Assembly (NCBI GenBank): GCA_030696345.1
Contig: JAUYSK010000026.1
Location: forward strand, 1-64,000
DNA length: 64,000 nucleotides
DNA from: Azonexus sp.
Lineage (GTDB): Bacteria; Pseudomonadota; Gammaproteobacteria; Burkholderiales; Rhodocyclaceae
Direction of reading: 5' to 3'
Positions 37,582 to 47,649 of the stretch are shown here, in pieces. The notes beneath the pieces are model-generated. The model saw nothing but the letters and a program-made list of their open reading frames with translations. It had not been told where the DNA came from and ran no database searches. How positions within the stretch are numbered: position 1 is the stretch's first letter; every line of letters starts with the position of its first letter. The position numbers and the translations under genes were made by a program.

Positions 37582-38496
37582 ATGTGGTTCAAAAACCTTC
37601 AGCTTTACCGTTTGCCTACCCCCTGGAACCTTGACCTCGCCAAGTTCGAGGAACAACTGGCTCGGGCGCCTTTCGTCAAATGCCCGAGCAACCAGCCGAT
37701 GAGCCGGGGCTGGGTATCGCCGCGCCGGGATGGCGCGCTGGTCTATTCGTCAAACCGGCAATGGCTGGTTGCTCTTTCCGTCGAGCAACGTCTGCTGCCG
37801 TCGTCGGTGGTCAATGAAGAAGTGAGGGAGCGTGCCGAGGCGATGGAAGCCCAGCAGGGTTACGCCCCCGGCCGCAAGCAACTGAAGGAAATGCGCGAAC
37901 GCGTTACCGAGGAACTGATGCCGCGCGCCTTTACCCGCCGTCGCAGCACCTTTGTCTGGATCGATCCGCAAAATGGCTGGTTCTGCGTTGATGCCTCCAG
38001 CCCGGCCAAGGCTGAAGAGGTGATTGAACACCTGCGCCATTGCCTCGACGATTTTCCGCTGACCATGCTCCACACCCAGTTGTCGCCGCAATCGGCGATG
38101 GCCGACTGGCTGGCCGGTGGCGATGCCCCGGCTGGTTTTACCATCGATCGTGATTGCGAACTGAAGGCGGCCGGTGAGGAAAAATCGGCCGTGCGCTATG
38201 TCAAACATCCGCTCGACGGCGACGATATCGCCGGCGAGATCAAGGCTCACCTGGCGAGCGGCAAGCTGCCGACCAAGCTGGCCTTGACTTGGGATGACCG
38301 AATTTCTTTCATCCTCGGCGAAAAGCTGGAGATCAAACGGCTCGCTTTCCTCGATCTGCTCAAGGAAGAAGCCGAGAAGAGTGCCGAGCGTGCCGACGAG
38401 CAATTCGATGCCGATTTTGCGCTGATGACCGGCGAACTCTCGCGCTTCCTGCCGCAACTGATCGAAGCCTTGGGCGGCGAGGTCGTCGCGGAATAA
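37582..38496 (+). CDS. rdgC: Recombination-associated protein RdgC
   Basis: The 304-residue protein begins MWFKNLQLYRL and has the RdgC patterns (FVKCPSNQPMSRGWVSPR, LPSSVVNEEVRERAEAMEAQQGYAPGRKQLKEMRERVTEELMPRAFTRRRSTFVWIDP). RdgC forms a toroidal dimer around DNA and modulates RecA. Length is that of the family. The ychJ-like gene overlaps its stop (TAATG). Confidence 0.96.
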   Translation: MWFKNLQLYRLPTPWNLDLAKFEEQLARAPFVKCPSNQPMSRGWVSPRRDGALVYSSNRQWLVALSVEQRLLPSSVVNEEVRERAEAMEAQQGYAPGRKQLKEMRERVTEELMPRAFTRRRSTFVWIDPQNGWFCVDASSPAKAEEVIEHLRHCLDDFPLTMLHTQLSPQSAMADWLAGGDAPAGFTIDRDCELKAAGEEKSAVRYVKHPLDGDDIAGEIKAHLASGKLPTKLALTWDDRISFILGEKLEIKRLAFLDLLKEEAEKSAERADEQFDADFALMTGELSRFLPQLIEALGGEVVAE

Positions 38497-38885
38497 TGGA
38501 GGCCTGTCCCTGCGCGAGCGGCAGGCCGTACGCCAGTTGCTGCGGTCGACTGCACTCCGGAGCAGAAAATGCCCCGACTGCCGAAGCCCTGATGCGTTCG
38601 CGTTACAGCGCCTATGTTCGGGGTCTGGAGCCCTACCTGCTGGCAACCTGGCATGCCTCAACCCGGCCGGCGTCGCTGAATCTGGCCGAGGAGGCCGGCA
38701 CCAAATGGCTGGGGCTGGACGTCAAGCGTCACCAGCAGCGTGACGAAACCCACGCCATTGTCGAATTCGTTGCCCGCTACCGGATTGCCGGGCGCGGCCA
38801 TCGTCTGCATGAAACCAGCAATTTCGTTCGTGAGGATGGGCGCTGGTTTTACGTCGATGGCGAGGTGAACGGCGGAACAGGCTGA
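38496..38885 (+). CDS. YchJ-like SEC-C protein (UPF0225)
   Basis: The 129-residue protein opens with a SEC-C zinc motif (CPCASGRPYASCCGRLHSG) and continues with the YchJ NTF2-like body (EALMRSRYSAYVRGLEPYLLATWHASTRP, WLGLDVKRHQQRDETHAIVEFVARY, LHETSNFVREDGRWFYVDGE). It lacks the second, C-terminal SEC-C motif of longer YchJ proteins. Function is unknown. It shares its first base with the rdgC stop codon, so translation is coupled. Confidence 0.92.
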   Translation: MEACPCASGRPYASCCGRLHSGAENAPTAEALMRSRYSAYVRGLEPYLLATWHASTRPASLNLAEEAGTKWLGLDVKRHQQRDETHAIVEFVARYRIAGRGHRLHETSNFVREDGRWFYVDGEVNGGTG

Positions 38886-38949
38886 GCCCTTTTCGGTTGC
38901 TTCGAAGGTCGCTTGTTTGCGATCATCCGGTGATGCCTTGGAGGGGACA

Positions 38950-40320
38950 ATGGATTCAAACAACAAGCCGGTGAGCGAAGCGCCGTGGACTCAGTATTCG
39001 GTGCTGCTGGTCGATGATGAACCGGGCATGGTCAGCTTTTTGCAGCGGGCGCTGGCGCCACGCTGTGGCGTGGTCGACACCGCCGGCAGTGTTGAGCAGG
39101 CCGAGCCGCTGTTGCGCCGTCGCCTGTACGACCTGATCGTGCTCGACATCGCCATGCCCGGCCGTTCCGGTATTGAATGGCTGCACGAGCTGCGGGCCGA
39201 AGGCTACGCCGGTGATGTCGTGATGATGACCGCCTATGCCGACCTCGATACGGCGATTGGCGCCTTGCGGGCCGGCGCGGCCGATTTTCTGCTCAAACCT
39301 TTTTCTCTGGCTCAAGTGCTCAATGCCATCCAGCGTTGCTTTGAGCGCTCCCGGCTGGTGCGGGAAAACTTCGTGCTGCGCCGCGAAGTCAGCGAGCGCG
39401 CCGCCGATATTGAAGGCGTGGTCGGTCATTCCGAGGCGATGCATGAAGTCTGCGAACGCCTCCGGCGAATTGCCCCGACCCCGGCCACCGTTCTGCTGAC
39501 CGGCGAATCCGGGACTGGCAAGGAGGTGGCGGCGCGGGCGCTGCACCGGATGAGCAACCGGGCGAGTGGCTCGTTTGTGCCGGTTAACTGTGCGGCGATT
39601 GCTTCCGAACTGATTGAGTCCGAGCTGTTCGGCCACGTCAAGGGCGCCTACACCGGGGCCCAGCAGAGCCGCGAAGGGCTGTTCTACTACGCTCGTGGCG
39701 GCACGCTGTTTCTCGATGAAATTGCCGAGATGCCCCCCGCCGCGCAGGCCAAATTGCTGCGTGTGCTCGAGGAACGGCGCATCCGGCCGGTAGGTTCGGA
39801 ACAGGAAATCCCGGTTGATGTGCGGGTCATCGCGGCGACCAATCGTGACCTGAAGGCCGAGGTGGCGGCGCATCGTTTCCGACAGGATCTCTATTACCGT
39901 TTGCAGGTCGTCGAGGTCACGCTGCCACCGCTGCGCGATCGGCCGGAGGATCTGCCGCTGCTGATCGAACACTTCATGGCGCAGCTCTCCCCCTATCTTG
40001 ATGTGCCGCGTCTGGCCCTCGATGCCAGGACGCTGGCCCGGATGGCGGCCTACGAATGGCCGGGCAATGTGCGGGAACTGAAAAACTTTATCGAGCGTTC
40101 GCTGATCCTCGGCTGGTTCGATCTGGGTCCGGAGCCCAAAGCCAGTGCGGCGCAGGTTGGGGCCACCGATGAGTCGCTGGAAGCCGTTGAAAAGCGCCAT
40201 ATTCTTGCCGTGCTCGCCGCCTGCGAGGGTAACAAGTCGGAAGCCGGGCGCCGTCTCGGTGTCTCGCGCAAGACGCTGGACAGGAAATGCCAGGCCTGGG
40301 GCCTGGCCGACGCCAATTGA
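38950..40320 (+). CDS. Sigma-54-dependent response regulator (REC-AAA-HTH)
   Basis: The 456-residue NtrC-family protein has a receiver domain with phospho-acceptor Asp66 ([10 protein letters not shown]), a sigma-54 interaction AAA+ domain ([11 protein letters not shown]alker A, GAYTGAQ loop that contacts sigma-54, [12 protein letters not shown]alker B) and a Fis-type helix-turn-helix at the end ([19 protein letters not shown]). I start at the ATG at 38950, which has gagggg upstream. The sensor kinase gene follows at once; the layout resembles DctD/DctB-type pairs, but the regulon is unknown. Confidence 0.94.
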   Translation: MDSNNKPVSEAPWTQYSVLLVDDEPGMVSFLQRALAPRCGVVDTAGSVEQAEPLLRRRLYDLIVLDIAMPGRSGIEWLHELRAEGYAGDVVMMTAYADLDTAIGALRAGAADFLLKPFSLAQVLNAIQRCFERSRLVRENFVLRREVSERAADIEGVVGHSEAMHEVCERLRRIAPTPATVLLTGESGTGKEVAARALHRMSNRASGSFVPVNCAAIASELIESELFGHVKGAYTGAQQSREGLFYYARGGTLFLDEIAEMPPAAQAKLLRVLEERRIRPVGSEQEIPVDVRVIAATNRDLKAEVAAHRFRQDLYYRLQVVEVTLPPLRDRPEDLPLLIEHFMAQLSPYLDVPRLALDARTLARMAAYEWPGNVRELKNFIERSLILGWFDLGPEPKASAAQVGATDESLEAVEKRHILAVLAACEGNKSEAGRRLGVSRKTLDRKCQAWGLADAN

Positions 40321-40343
40321 GTGAAAACGGCGACGCGCTGTTG

Positions 40344-42335
40344 ATGCCGACCAACCGGCGATCGATCCGTATTCGCCTGTTGTTGCTTGCCTTGTTGCCA
40401 TTGGGCGTGGTGCTGCCGGTCTTGGTGGCAGTACTGGCGATCTGGGGTGGCGATTATTTTGATCGCCTGCTGATCACCAAGGTGCGGACTGATCTGGCCG
40501 TGGCGCATGGTTATTTTGAGCGCGTTGCCGAAGGGCTGGGGCGCTCGGTGGAAGGCCTGGCCGGTTCGGAGCGCCTGGCACGCGAGCTGCGCCAACCGGG
40601 AGCGCGACGGGAGGCAGCAGTTGCGAACTTGCTGGCCGAGGTCAAGGGCGTGCAGAAACTTGATTTTCTGCATTTTCTAGACGTTGACCGCAGCAATGCC
40701 GCCGCTCCGACCTGGCCGGTGATCAGGCAGGCCCTGACGGGTTCGGCGAGTACCGAGACCGAGATTTTTTCAGCGGATCAACTGTTGGCCATTCGCCTGG
40801 ATCTGGCGGATCGGGCGCTGACTCCGCTGGTTGCTACGGCCAATGCCAAGCCGGATCAGCGGCTGGTCGAGGATCGTGGTCTGGTCATCCACTCCGCGGC
40901 GCCGGTGCATGATGCTGCCGGGAAGCTGGTTGGGGTGCTGGCCGGTGGTGTGCTGCTCAACAAGAATCTCGAATTCATCGACCGGCTGAATGAAATCGTT
41001 TATCCCGAAGGCGCCTTGCCTTTTGGCAGCGCCGGAACAGCCACCATCTTTCTCGGTGATGTCCGGGTAGCTACCAATGTGCGCTTGTTCGAAGGCGGGC
41101 GGGCAATCGGCACACGGGTTTCGGCGGCAGTGCACAAGGCGGTGCTGGATGAAGGCAGCACCTGGCTGGATCGCGCTTTCGTCGTCAAGGACTGGTATGT
41201 CTCGGCCTATGAGCCGTTGCTCGATGGCCGGCAGCAGCGGATCGGCATGCTTTACGTCGGCTATCTCGAAGGGCCGTTCGCGACGGCGCGCAAACAGGCC
41301 TTTGCCGTTGTGGTCGGGCTTTTCGCGTTGGCCATGGGGATTGCCGGTGTGTTTGCCGTGCTTTGGGCGAGGCGGGTTTTCAAGCCGATCGAACGCATGC
41401 ACGCCACTATGCACGCGATCGAACATGGTAATGCCGATGCCCGCGTCGGTGCGGTGCAAAGTCAGGATGAACTGGGCGTTGTTGCCGCACACTTCGACCG
41501 CCTGCTGGATCGTCTGCAAGCTCAGGCCTCGTCATTGAAACGCTGGGGCGAATCGCTCGACGTCAAGGTGGCTGAGCGGACGGCCGAACTGGAAAAGGCC
41601 GTGGCCGACCTCAAGGCGGCGCAATCGCAACTGGTGATGAGCGAGAAACTGGCGGCCATCGGCCAGCTGACTGCCGGCGTTGCCCACGAAATCAATAATC
41701 CGGTCGCCGTCATTCAGGGCAATCTGGATGTGCTGCGCGACCTGCTCGGCCCGGCCGCCAAGCCGGTGGCGCCGGAAATTCGGCTGATTCACGAGCAAGT
41801 GCATCGCATCCGGCTGATTGTTGCCAAATTGCTGCAATTCGCCCGGCCGCAAGACTACGTGGGCTACCTGGAACCGGTAGCGCCGGCACAACTGATTCAG
41901 GATAGTCTGGTCCTTGTCGGCCATCTGCTGAAGAAGGGCAATATTGCCATCGAGCAGCATTTCGATTCGCGCCGCAACGTGCTGTGTAACCGCAACGAGT
42001 TGCAGCAAGTCCTGATCAACCTGATGGTCAATGCCATTCAGGCGATGCCGGAGGGCGGCGTTTTGACGCTGGCGGCTGAAGACTGGGATGAGGCCGACAT
42101 GCCGGTGGGCCTGCGGCTGGTTGTTTCCGATTCCGGTTCAGGCATCAGCCAGGAAGATCGCGAGCGGCTGTTCCAGCCTTTCTTTACAGCCAGGAAGCCG
42201 GATGGTACCGGCCTTGGGTTGTGGGTCAGTCAGTCGCTGGTCGAGCGCTATGGCGGATGGATCAGCGTCGATAGCACGCCGGGGCGGGGTACCCAGTTTG
42301 CTGTCTGGTTGCGCTTCGAGCCCTTGCCGCTCTAG
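40344..42335 (+). CDS. Membrane sensor histidine kinase (Cache-HAMP-HisKA-HATPase)
   Basis: About 663 residues from the ATG at 40344. A first membrane helix (LLLLALLPLGVVLPVLVAVLAIW), a periplasmic Cache-type sensor of about 250 residues, a second helix (FAVVVGLFALAMGIAGVFAVLWA), HAMP, a coiled coil, a HisKA domain with His448 in GVAHEINNPVAVI, and an HATPase with NLMVNAIQAM and GTGLGLWVSQSLVERYGG. It should phosphorylate the sigma-54 regulator upstream. The frame is open 57 bases earlier inside the regulator gene, so the start is uncertain; no strong ribosome site is seen. Confidence 0.92.
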   Translation: MPTNRRSIRIRLLLLALLPLGVVLPVLVAVLAIWGGDYFDRLLITKVRTDLAVAHGYFERVAEGLGRSVEGLAGSERLARELRQPGARREAAVANLLAEVKGVQKLDFLHFLDVDRSNAAAPTWPVIRQALTGSASTETEIFSADQLLAIRLDLADRALTPLVATANAKPDQRLVEDRGLVIHSAAPVHDAAGKLVGVLAGGVLLNKNLEFIDRLNEIVYPEGALPFGSAGTATIFLGDVRVATNVRLFEGGRAIGTRVSAAVHKAVLDEGSTWLDRAFVVKDWYVSAYEPLLDGRQQRIGMLYVGYLEGPFATARKQAFAVVVGLFALAMGIAGVFAVLWARRVFKPIERMHATMHAIEHGNADARVGAVQSQDELGVVAAHFDRLLDRLQAQASSLKRWGESLDVKVAERTAELEKAVADLKAAQSQLVMSEKLAAIGQLTAGVAHEINNPVAVIQGNLDVLRDLLGPAAKPVAPEIRLIHEQVHRIRLIVAKLLQFARPQDYVGYLEPVAPAQLIQDSLVLVGHLLKKGNIAIEQHFDSRRNVLCNRNELQQVLINLMVNAIQAMPEGGVLTLAAEDWDEADMPVGLRLVVSDSGSGISQEDRERLFQPFFTARKPDGTGLGLWVSQSLVERYGGWISVDSTPGRGTQFAVWLRFEPLPL

Positions 42336-44470
42336 TCCGCCTTGTGCCCCGGCTTGATCAGCCAGTGGGCGACGGTGTTAACCAGTTCGTCTGGATCGAC
42401 CGGCTTGCCGATAAAGTCGTTCATACCTGCTGCCAGACATTCCGCCCTGCTTTCGGCGAAGGCATTGGCGGTCATGGCGATAATCGGAATGTCGCGGTAT
42501 TCCGGTAGCTGACGAATCGCCCGGGTTGCCTCAAGACCGCCCATTTTCGGCATCTGCATGTCCATCAGGATCAGGTCGTAGTGCTGCTGGCCCACTTGGG
42601 CAAGCCCCTCGCGGCCATCGTCAGCGGTGTCGATCTGCAGGCCCAGATCGCGGAGAAATTCGCAGGCAAGTTCCTGATTGATCGGCTCGTCTTCGACGAT
42701 CAATACGCGCAATCCCCGGATGGATTCGGTTTCGCGTGGCGAGGGCATTTCTTTTGTCTGCTCGTGTTCGGTCTGGCCTGCGGGCGCCTGGTGCAACAGG
42801 ACGGTGAACCAGAAAGTGCTGCCGACGTCGGGCTGACTTTCCGCACCGGCCGTGCCGCCCATCAATTCGGTCAGGCGCTTGGTGATCGACAGGCCCAGCC
42901 CGGTACCGCCGTATTTTCGGGTGGTCGAGTTGTCGGCCTGTTCAAAGGCGTTGAAGAGCAAGGGCAGGGCTTCTGGCGCGATACCAATTCCGCTGTCCTG
43001 AACCTCGAAGCGCACTTCGGTGCCCTCCGCGCTCTCGGCTACTTTTCTGGCGCGCAGGATGATCCGGCCGCTTTCGGTAAATTTGATCGCATTGCCGGTG
43101 TAGTTGATCAGGCTTTGGACAATTCGTGTGGGGTCACCCATCAGGGCTGCCGGGAAGCTGTCGCTCTCGATACTCAGTTCCAGGCCCTTGGCACTGGCCC
43201 GTTCGCCCAGCATGCCGACGACCCGGCTGAACAATTCGGGAATGTCGACGAGTTCCTCGTCGAGGGTGAGTTTGCCGGCTTCGATTTTTGACAGATCGAG
43301 AATGTTGTTGATGACGCCGAGCAGGTGTTCGGCGGCACCATCGATCTTGTCCAGTCGTGCAATCTGGGTTTCCGTCACGCCGTCGCGCCGGATCAGGTGC
43401 GCCATGCCGAGGATGGCGCTCATCGGTGTCCGGATTTCGTGGCTCATGTTGGCGAGGAAAGCGCTCTTGGCCTGGCTGGCCGCTTCCGCAACCTGTCGGG
43501 CGGCAGCCAGTTCAAGGGTGCGTTCTTCGACCAGTTCTTCAAGGTTGTGGCGGTGGCGCTCAAGTTCACCGGCGACCCGCACGCTTTCGGTGATGTCGGT
43601 GAAGACCGCGACGGCGCCGCGCAGTTCGCCTTCCATGATGAGGGCTGTGACGGTCAGTTGCACCGGGAAGCCTCTACCATCCTTGCGCCAGAACCAGTCG
43701 GTGACGCGGCGCGTCAGGCCATCAAGGCAGGTTTTTCGGACCGGGCATTCATGGGCCGGGTAATTCGCGCCATCGGCCCGGGAGTGATGGAACAGCGCGT
43801 GCTGATTGTGTCCGAGGACTTCATTGGCCTCCAGTCCCAGCATGGTTAACGCCGTCTGGTTCATGAAGGTACAGAGGCCTTGACCGTCGACGCCATAAAC
43901 GCCTTCACCAAGCGACTGCAGGATTGTCCGCTGCCGGTTTTCGCTTTCGATCAATGCGTGCTCGGTTTGCACCAGGGCACTAAGGTCGACGTCAAGGCAG
44001 AACATTGTCGTGCCATGCTCGGCTGTCTCGACCACGGTATGGCTTGAGTAGACAGGAACCGTGTGGCCGGACTTGTGTAGCAGTTCGAGGCGGGCAGCCG
44101 GCACGCCCTGATGCTGCTCGAACATCCAGCTGACTCCGCCCTTGACTACATGGCGCATGGCAGGCGGGATGATCAACTCGAACAGCGATCCGCCGATGGC
44201 CTCTTCCTGAGAATAGCCATAAATCTTTTCCGAGGCGCGGTTCCAATAGACCACGGTGCCGTCAGCCGTATAACCCTGAATGGAAAGCGCATCAACGTTC
44301 TCGAAAATGGCACGGAAACGGCCTTCTGCCTCTGCCAGGCGCTGCATCGACACTTCGGCGCGGGCCTGCTCCTGATGCAGGCGACGGTTGGTGCGCACCA
44401 AAGCGAAGACAACGACCAGCAAGCCGGCCGCCAGCAGCAGAACTCCGTAGATGACAATATCCTGAATCAT
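42332..44470 (-). CDS. Hybrid sensor histidine kinase (TM-PAS-PAS-HisKA-HATPase-REC)
   Basis: The 712-residue product starts at the ATG at 44470, preceded by ggagg. One N-terminal membrane helix, PAS 1 (AEGRFRAIFENVDALSIQGYTADG), PAS 2 (NRQRTILQSLGEGVYGVDGQG) with a Cys/His-containing insert (HHSRADGANYPAHECPVRKTC), a coiled coil, HisKA with His344 (MSHEIRTPMSAILGM), HATPase (GTGLGLSITKRLTELMGG) and a C-terminal receiver with Asp637 (LILMDMQMPKMGG). No HPt is fused, so a separate phosphotransfer partner or output is needed. Its TAG stop shares a CTAG with the convergent kinase stop. Confidence 0.92.
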   Translation of the reverse strand: MIQDIVIYGVLLLAAGLLVVVFALVRTNRRLHQEQARAEVSMQRLAEAEGRFRAIFENVDALSIQGYTADGTVVYWNRASEKIYGYSQEEAIGGSLFELIIPPAMRHVVKGGVSWMFEQHQGVPAARLELLHKSGHTVPVYSSHTVVETAEHGTTMFCLDVDLSALVQTEHALIESENRQRTILQSLGEGVYGVDGQGLCTFMNQTALTMLGLEANEVLGHNQHALFHHSRADGANYPAHECPVRKTCLDGLTRRVTDWFWRKDGRGFPVQLTVTALIMEGELRGAVAVFTDITESVRVAGELERHRHNLEELVEERTLELAAARQVAEAASQAKSAFLANMSHEIRTPMSAILGMAHLIRRDGVTETQIARLDKIDGAAEHLLGVINNILDLSKIEAGKLTLDEELVDIPELFSRVVGMLGERASAKGLELSIESDSFPAALMGDPTRIVQSLINYTGNAIKFTESGRIILRARKVAESAEGTEVRFEVQDSGIGIAPEALPLLFNAFEQADNSTTRKYGGTGLGLSITKRLTELMGGTAGAESQPDVGSTFWFTVLLHQAPAGQTEHEQTKEMPSPRETESIRGLRVLIVEDEPINQELACEFLRDLGLQIDTADDGREGLAQVGQQHYDLILMDMQMPKMGGLEATRAIRQLPEYRDIPIIAMTANAFAESRAECLAAGMNDFIGKPVDPDELVNTVAHWLIKPGHKAD

Positions 44471-44693
44471 CGCGCCTCCGTTGGTGTGATGAGGTTTTTG
44501 CGTCGTGGCATCAAATGCCAATCGAATTGACGAAACTTTAATCCTACTCTTTTTGCCTTAGGGGAGAAAAGTTTCGCGCCAGTGTCATGTCTGGTTGTAT
44601 TGGTGTGAAAAGTCGGGCGTTCGCAATTTTTCACATTTCCTGTCATGTCGTTCGGCTACGATGCGCCATCAATAACTCAATGGAGCATCAGAC

Positions 44694-45113
44694 ATGGGCC
44701 TTCTCGATCAGGTTGTCGGCGCACTTGCCGGCGGGCAGTCAGGCAGTGGCAACAATCAGCTGATTCAGACCGTATTTCAACTCATCAACAATCCGCAGGT
44801 CGGCGGTCTGGATGGTTTGCTCAAGACACTGCAGCAGGGCGGTCTGGGCGAGGCAGTCAGCTCATGGATTTCCACCGGTCAGAACATGCCGGTCTCGGCC
44901 GAGCAGATTCAATCGTCGCTCGGTGGGCCGATGCTGGATGGCTTCGCCGAGCAAGCCGGCATGACGCAACAGCAGGCATCAGGCAGTCTTGCCGAATTGC
45001 TGCCGCAACTGATCGACAAGCTGACGCCGAATGGCCAGTTGCCGCAAGCGGGTCAGGGCGATCTGCTCGCCCAGGGGCTGGATCTGCTGAAAAAAGGCGG
45101 CTTGTTCAGCTAA
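44694..45113 (+). CDS. YidB family protein (DUF937)
   Basis: The 139-residue protein fits DUF937/YidB: MGLLDQVVGALAGG, a Gly-rich region, GGLDGLLKTLQQGGLGEAVSSWISTGQNMPVSAEQIQ, then QAGMTQQQASGSLAELLPQLIDKLTPNG. It is Gln/Gly-rich, without signal peptide. Function is unknown. A 223-base gap precedes it (shared promoter region with the hybrid kinase); the ribosome site ggag lies nine bases before ATG. Confidence 0.9.
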   Translation: MGLLDQVVGALAGGQSGSGNNQLIQTVFQLINNPQVGGLDGLLKTLQQGGLGEAVSSWISTGQNMPVSAEQIQSSLGGPMLDGFAEQAGMTQQQASGSLAELLPQLIDKLTPNGQLPQAGQGDLLAQGLDLLKKGGLFS

Positions 45114-45117
45114 GCGC

Positions 45118-46323
45118 TCAGCGGTCTTCCAGAAAACGTTCGAGCAGAACGTTCAAAAAGCGCCGGCCTTTCAGGGTCGGCGCAATTTTTTCCGGGCCGA
45201 CATCAAGCAAGCCTTCGGCTTCAGCCGCCCGTAATTGGGGCAGGATGGTGCTCAATGGTCGGGCCGTCCGGGCTTCGAACAAGCCCGGGTGGAAACCGTC
45301 GGCCAGGCGCAGGGCGTTCATCAGGAATTCAAAAGGCAGGCTGGCTACTTCGACCTGATTGTCTTCCTGCACCGGATTGCCCTTGCGGCTGTTCTCCAGA
45401 TAGGCTTTCGGATGCTTCCAGCGCATCTGGCGCAGGACACTATCGTGCAGGGTCAGCTTGGAATGGGCGCCGGCCCCGATCCCCAGATAATCGCCAAAGT
45501 ACCAATAGTTGAGGTTATGGCGGCATTGCCTGTCGGGTTGGGCAAAAGCCGAGGTTTCGTAGTTGGCGTAGCCGGCCGTTGCGAGGCGCGCCTCGATGGC
45601 TTCCTGCATGTCAGCGCAGGTATCGCCCTCCGGTAATTCGGGCGGGAAAGCGGCGAAACGGGTGTTCGGTTCCAGCGTCAGCTGGTAGCAGGAGAGATGC
45701 GGTGGCCTGAAGCTCAGCGCGATCTCGACATCGCTGAGCGATTGTTTCAGCGTCTGGCCGGGCAGGCCGTACATCAGGTCGAGATTGAAGGCTGGAAAAT
45801 ATTCGCCGGCCAGCTGTGCCGCGCGCCGGGCTTCGGCGGCGCCGTGGATGCGGCCCAGCGCCTTCAGGTGATCATCGTTGAAGCTCTGGATGCCGAGCGA
45901 CAGGCGATTGACGCCGGCGGCGCGAAAGCCGGCAAACTTCCCAGCTTCGACGGTGCCGGGGTTGGCTTCGAGCGTGATTTCGGCCTCTGGCGAGAGCATC
46001 GCCAGCGCCCGGAAGGCGGCGATCAGTTCGTCGATGGCGGCTGGCGAGAGCAGGCTGGGCGTACCGCCGCCGAAGAAAACGCTGACCACCGGCCGGCCCC
46101 AGATCAGCGGCAGGGCCGCTTGCAGGTCGGCAATCAGGGCATCGACATATTCGCGCTCGGGAATCGCGCCGTCGGCTTCGTGCGAGTTGAAGTCGCAGTA
46201 CGGACACTTCTGGACGCACCATGGCACGTGCACATAGAGCGCCAGCGGGGGTGAAACGCGGAATTCGAGGGATGCTGCGGTGGACTGCCTTTTTTCGGCA
46301 AAAATCGGGATGGTGCGTGCCAC
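45118..46323 (-). CDS. hemW: Heme chaperone HemW (radical SAM, HemN-like)
   Basis: The 401-residue radical SAM protein has the cluster motif CVQKCPYCDFNSH (about residues 36-48). The residue after the third Cys is Asp-Phe, not the extra Cys of true coproporphyrinogen III dehydrogenase, so it is HemW, a heme-transfer protein. Other motifs: FFGGGTPSLLSP, TLEANPGTVE, RLSLGIQSFNDDHLKALGR, YGLPGQTLKQSL, and the C-terminal HemN_C region. It is the last gene of the rph-rdgB-hemW run, 4 bases after rdgB. Confidence 0.93.
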   Translation of the reverse strand: MARTIPIFAEKRQSTAASLEFRVSPPLALYVHVPWCVQKCPYCDFNSHEADGAIPEREYVDALIADLQAALPLIWGRPVVSVFFGGGTPSLLSPAAIDELIAAFRALAMLSPEAEITLEANPGTVEAGKFAGFRAAGVNRLSLGIQSFNDDHLKALGRIHGAAEARRAAQLAGEYFPAFNLDLMYGLPGQTLKQSLSDVEIALSFRPPHLSCYQLTLEPNTRFAAFPPELPEGDTCADMQEAIEARLATAGYANYETSAFAQPDRQCRHNLNYWYFGDYLGIGAGAHSKLTLHDSVLRQMRWKHPKAYLENSRKGNPVQEDNQVEVASLPFEFLMNALRLADGFHPGLFEARTARPLSTILPQLRAAEAEGLLDVGPEKIAPTLKGRRFLNVLLERFLEDR

Positions 46324-46327
46324 GGAA

Positions 46328-46915
46328 TTAAAGCGCAGGCAGCCGGGCGATCAGTTGCTGCATGGCCTGACCACGGTGCGAAATCCGGTTTTTGGTATCG
46401 GCATCGAGCTGGGCGGCGGTTTGCTTGTATGCCGGCAAATTGAACAGCGGGTCGTAGCCAAAGCCGCCTTCACCGCGCAGCGTTGGCAGAATCTCGCCAT
46501 GCCATTCGCCTTCGGCGATCAGCGGTTGCGGGTCGTCGGCGTGACGGACGAGGACGATGACCGAAACGAAGTGGGCGCGGCGGTCAGTGTTGTCGCCAAG
46601 TTCGGCCAGCAGCTTTTCATTGTTGCGCGCGTCCGATTTTGGCTCGCCAGCATAGCGGGCGGAATAGACGCCGGGGGCGCCACCAAGCGCCGCGACGCAG
46701 AGCCCGGAATCGTCGGCCAGTGCCGGCAGACCGGAAAGCTTGGCGGCATGCCGGGCCTTCGCCAGCGCGTTCTCGACAAAGGTGCAGTGCGGCTCTTCGG
46801 CTTCCGGAATGCCCAGCTCCCCCTGCGGGATGACTTCGAAGCCGAGCGGCGCCAGCAGCGCATTCAGCTCCTTCATTTTCTTGGCATTGTTGGAGGCAAG
46901 GACGAGTTTTTGCAT
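46328..46915 (-). CDS. rdgB: Non-canonical purine NTP pyrophosphatase RdgB/HAM1
   Basis: The 195-residue product begins MQKLVLASNNAKKMKEL, the family N-terminus. It has TFVENALAKARHAAKLSGLPALADDSGLCVAALGGAPGVYSARYAG and ends with SHRGQAMQQL. It hydrolyses dITP, ITP and XTP to monophosphates, keeping deaminated purines out of DNA and RNA. A GTG at 46927 that overlaps the rph stop is an alternative start four codons earlier. Interestingly it is in the same window as a hypoxanthine-DNA glycosylase. Confidence 0.95.
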   Translation of the reverse strand: MQKLVLASNNAKKMKELNALLAPLGFEVIPQGELGIPEAEEPHCTFVENALAKARHAAKLSGLPALADDSGLCVAALGGAPGVYSARYAGEPKSDARNNEKLLAELGDNTDRRAHFVSVIVLVRHADDPQPLIAEGEWHGEILPTLRGEGGFGYDPLFNLPAYKQTAAQLDADTKNRISHRGQAMQQLIARLPAL

Positions 46916-46923
46916 GCGCGAAC

Positions 46924-47640
46924 TCACGACGCCAGCGCAGATTGCTGGGCGGCGATCAACTGGCGGATGCCCATTTCGGCAAGATCGGTCAGCGTGTTCA
47001 TCTGGGCGCGACTGAACGGTTCGCCCTCGGCGGTGCCCTGGACTTCGACAATGCCGCCGGCGCCGGTCATCACAACGTTCATGTCGGTATCGCAGTTGGA
47101 ATCTTCCGGGTAATCCAGATCAAGTACCGGCGAGCCCTGGTAGATGCCGACCGAGATGGCGGCAACATGGTCGCGTACCGGATTGACCGGCAGCTTGCCG
47201 GCAGTGACTAGCTTCTCGCAGGCTTCGTAGAGAGCGACCCAGGCGCCGGTGATCGAGGCGCAGCGGGTGCCGCCATCGGCTTGCAGAACATCGCAATCGA
47301 GCGTGATCTGGCGTTCGCCGAGTGCCTTGAGGTCGGTGACGGCGCGCAGGCTGCGGCCGATCAGGCGCTGGATTTCCTGGGTGCGGCCGGTCTGCTTGCC
47401 TTTGGCGGCTTCGCGGGCGCTGCGGGTGTGCGTCGAGCGCGGCAGCATGCCGTATTCGGCGGTGACCCAGCCCTGGCCCTTGCCGCGCAGGAAGGGCGGC
47501 ACGTTTTCTTCAACGCTGGCGGTGCACAGGACGCGGGTATCGCCCATTTCAATCAGCACCGAGCCTTCGGCGTGGCGCGTGAAATTGCGAGTCAGGCGAA
47601 CCTGGCGGAGTTGGTCAGGCTGGCGTTGGCTGGGGCGCAT
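46924..47640 (-). CDS. rph: Ribonuclease PH
   Basis: The 238-residue phosphorolytic 3'-5' exoribonuclease has family signatures [66 protein letters not shown] and the catalytic [20 protein letters not shown]. It trims the 3' ends of tRNA precursors. It lies 9 bases after the PP2C gene in the same operon. Confidence 0.96.
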   Translation of the reverse strand: MRPSQRQPDQLRQVRLTRNFTRHAEGSVLIEMGDTRVLCTASVEENVPPFLRGKGQGWVTAEYGMLPRSTHTRSAREAAKGKQTGRTQEIQRLIGRSLRAVTDLKALGERQITLDCDVLQADGGTRCASITGAWVALYEACEKLVTAGKLPVNPVRDHVAAISVGIYQGSPVLDLDYPEDSNCDTDMNVVMTGAGGIVEVQGTAEGEPFSRAQMNTLTDLAEMGIRQLIAAQQSALAS

Positions 47641-47649
47641 CGGTGATCC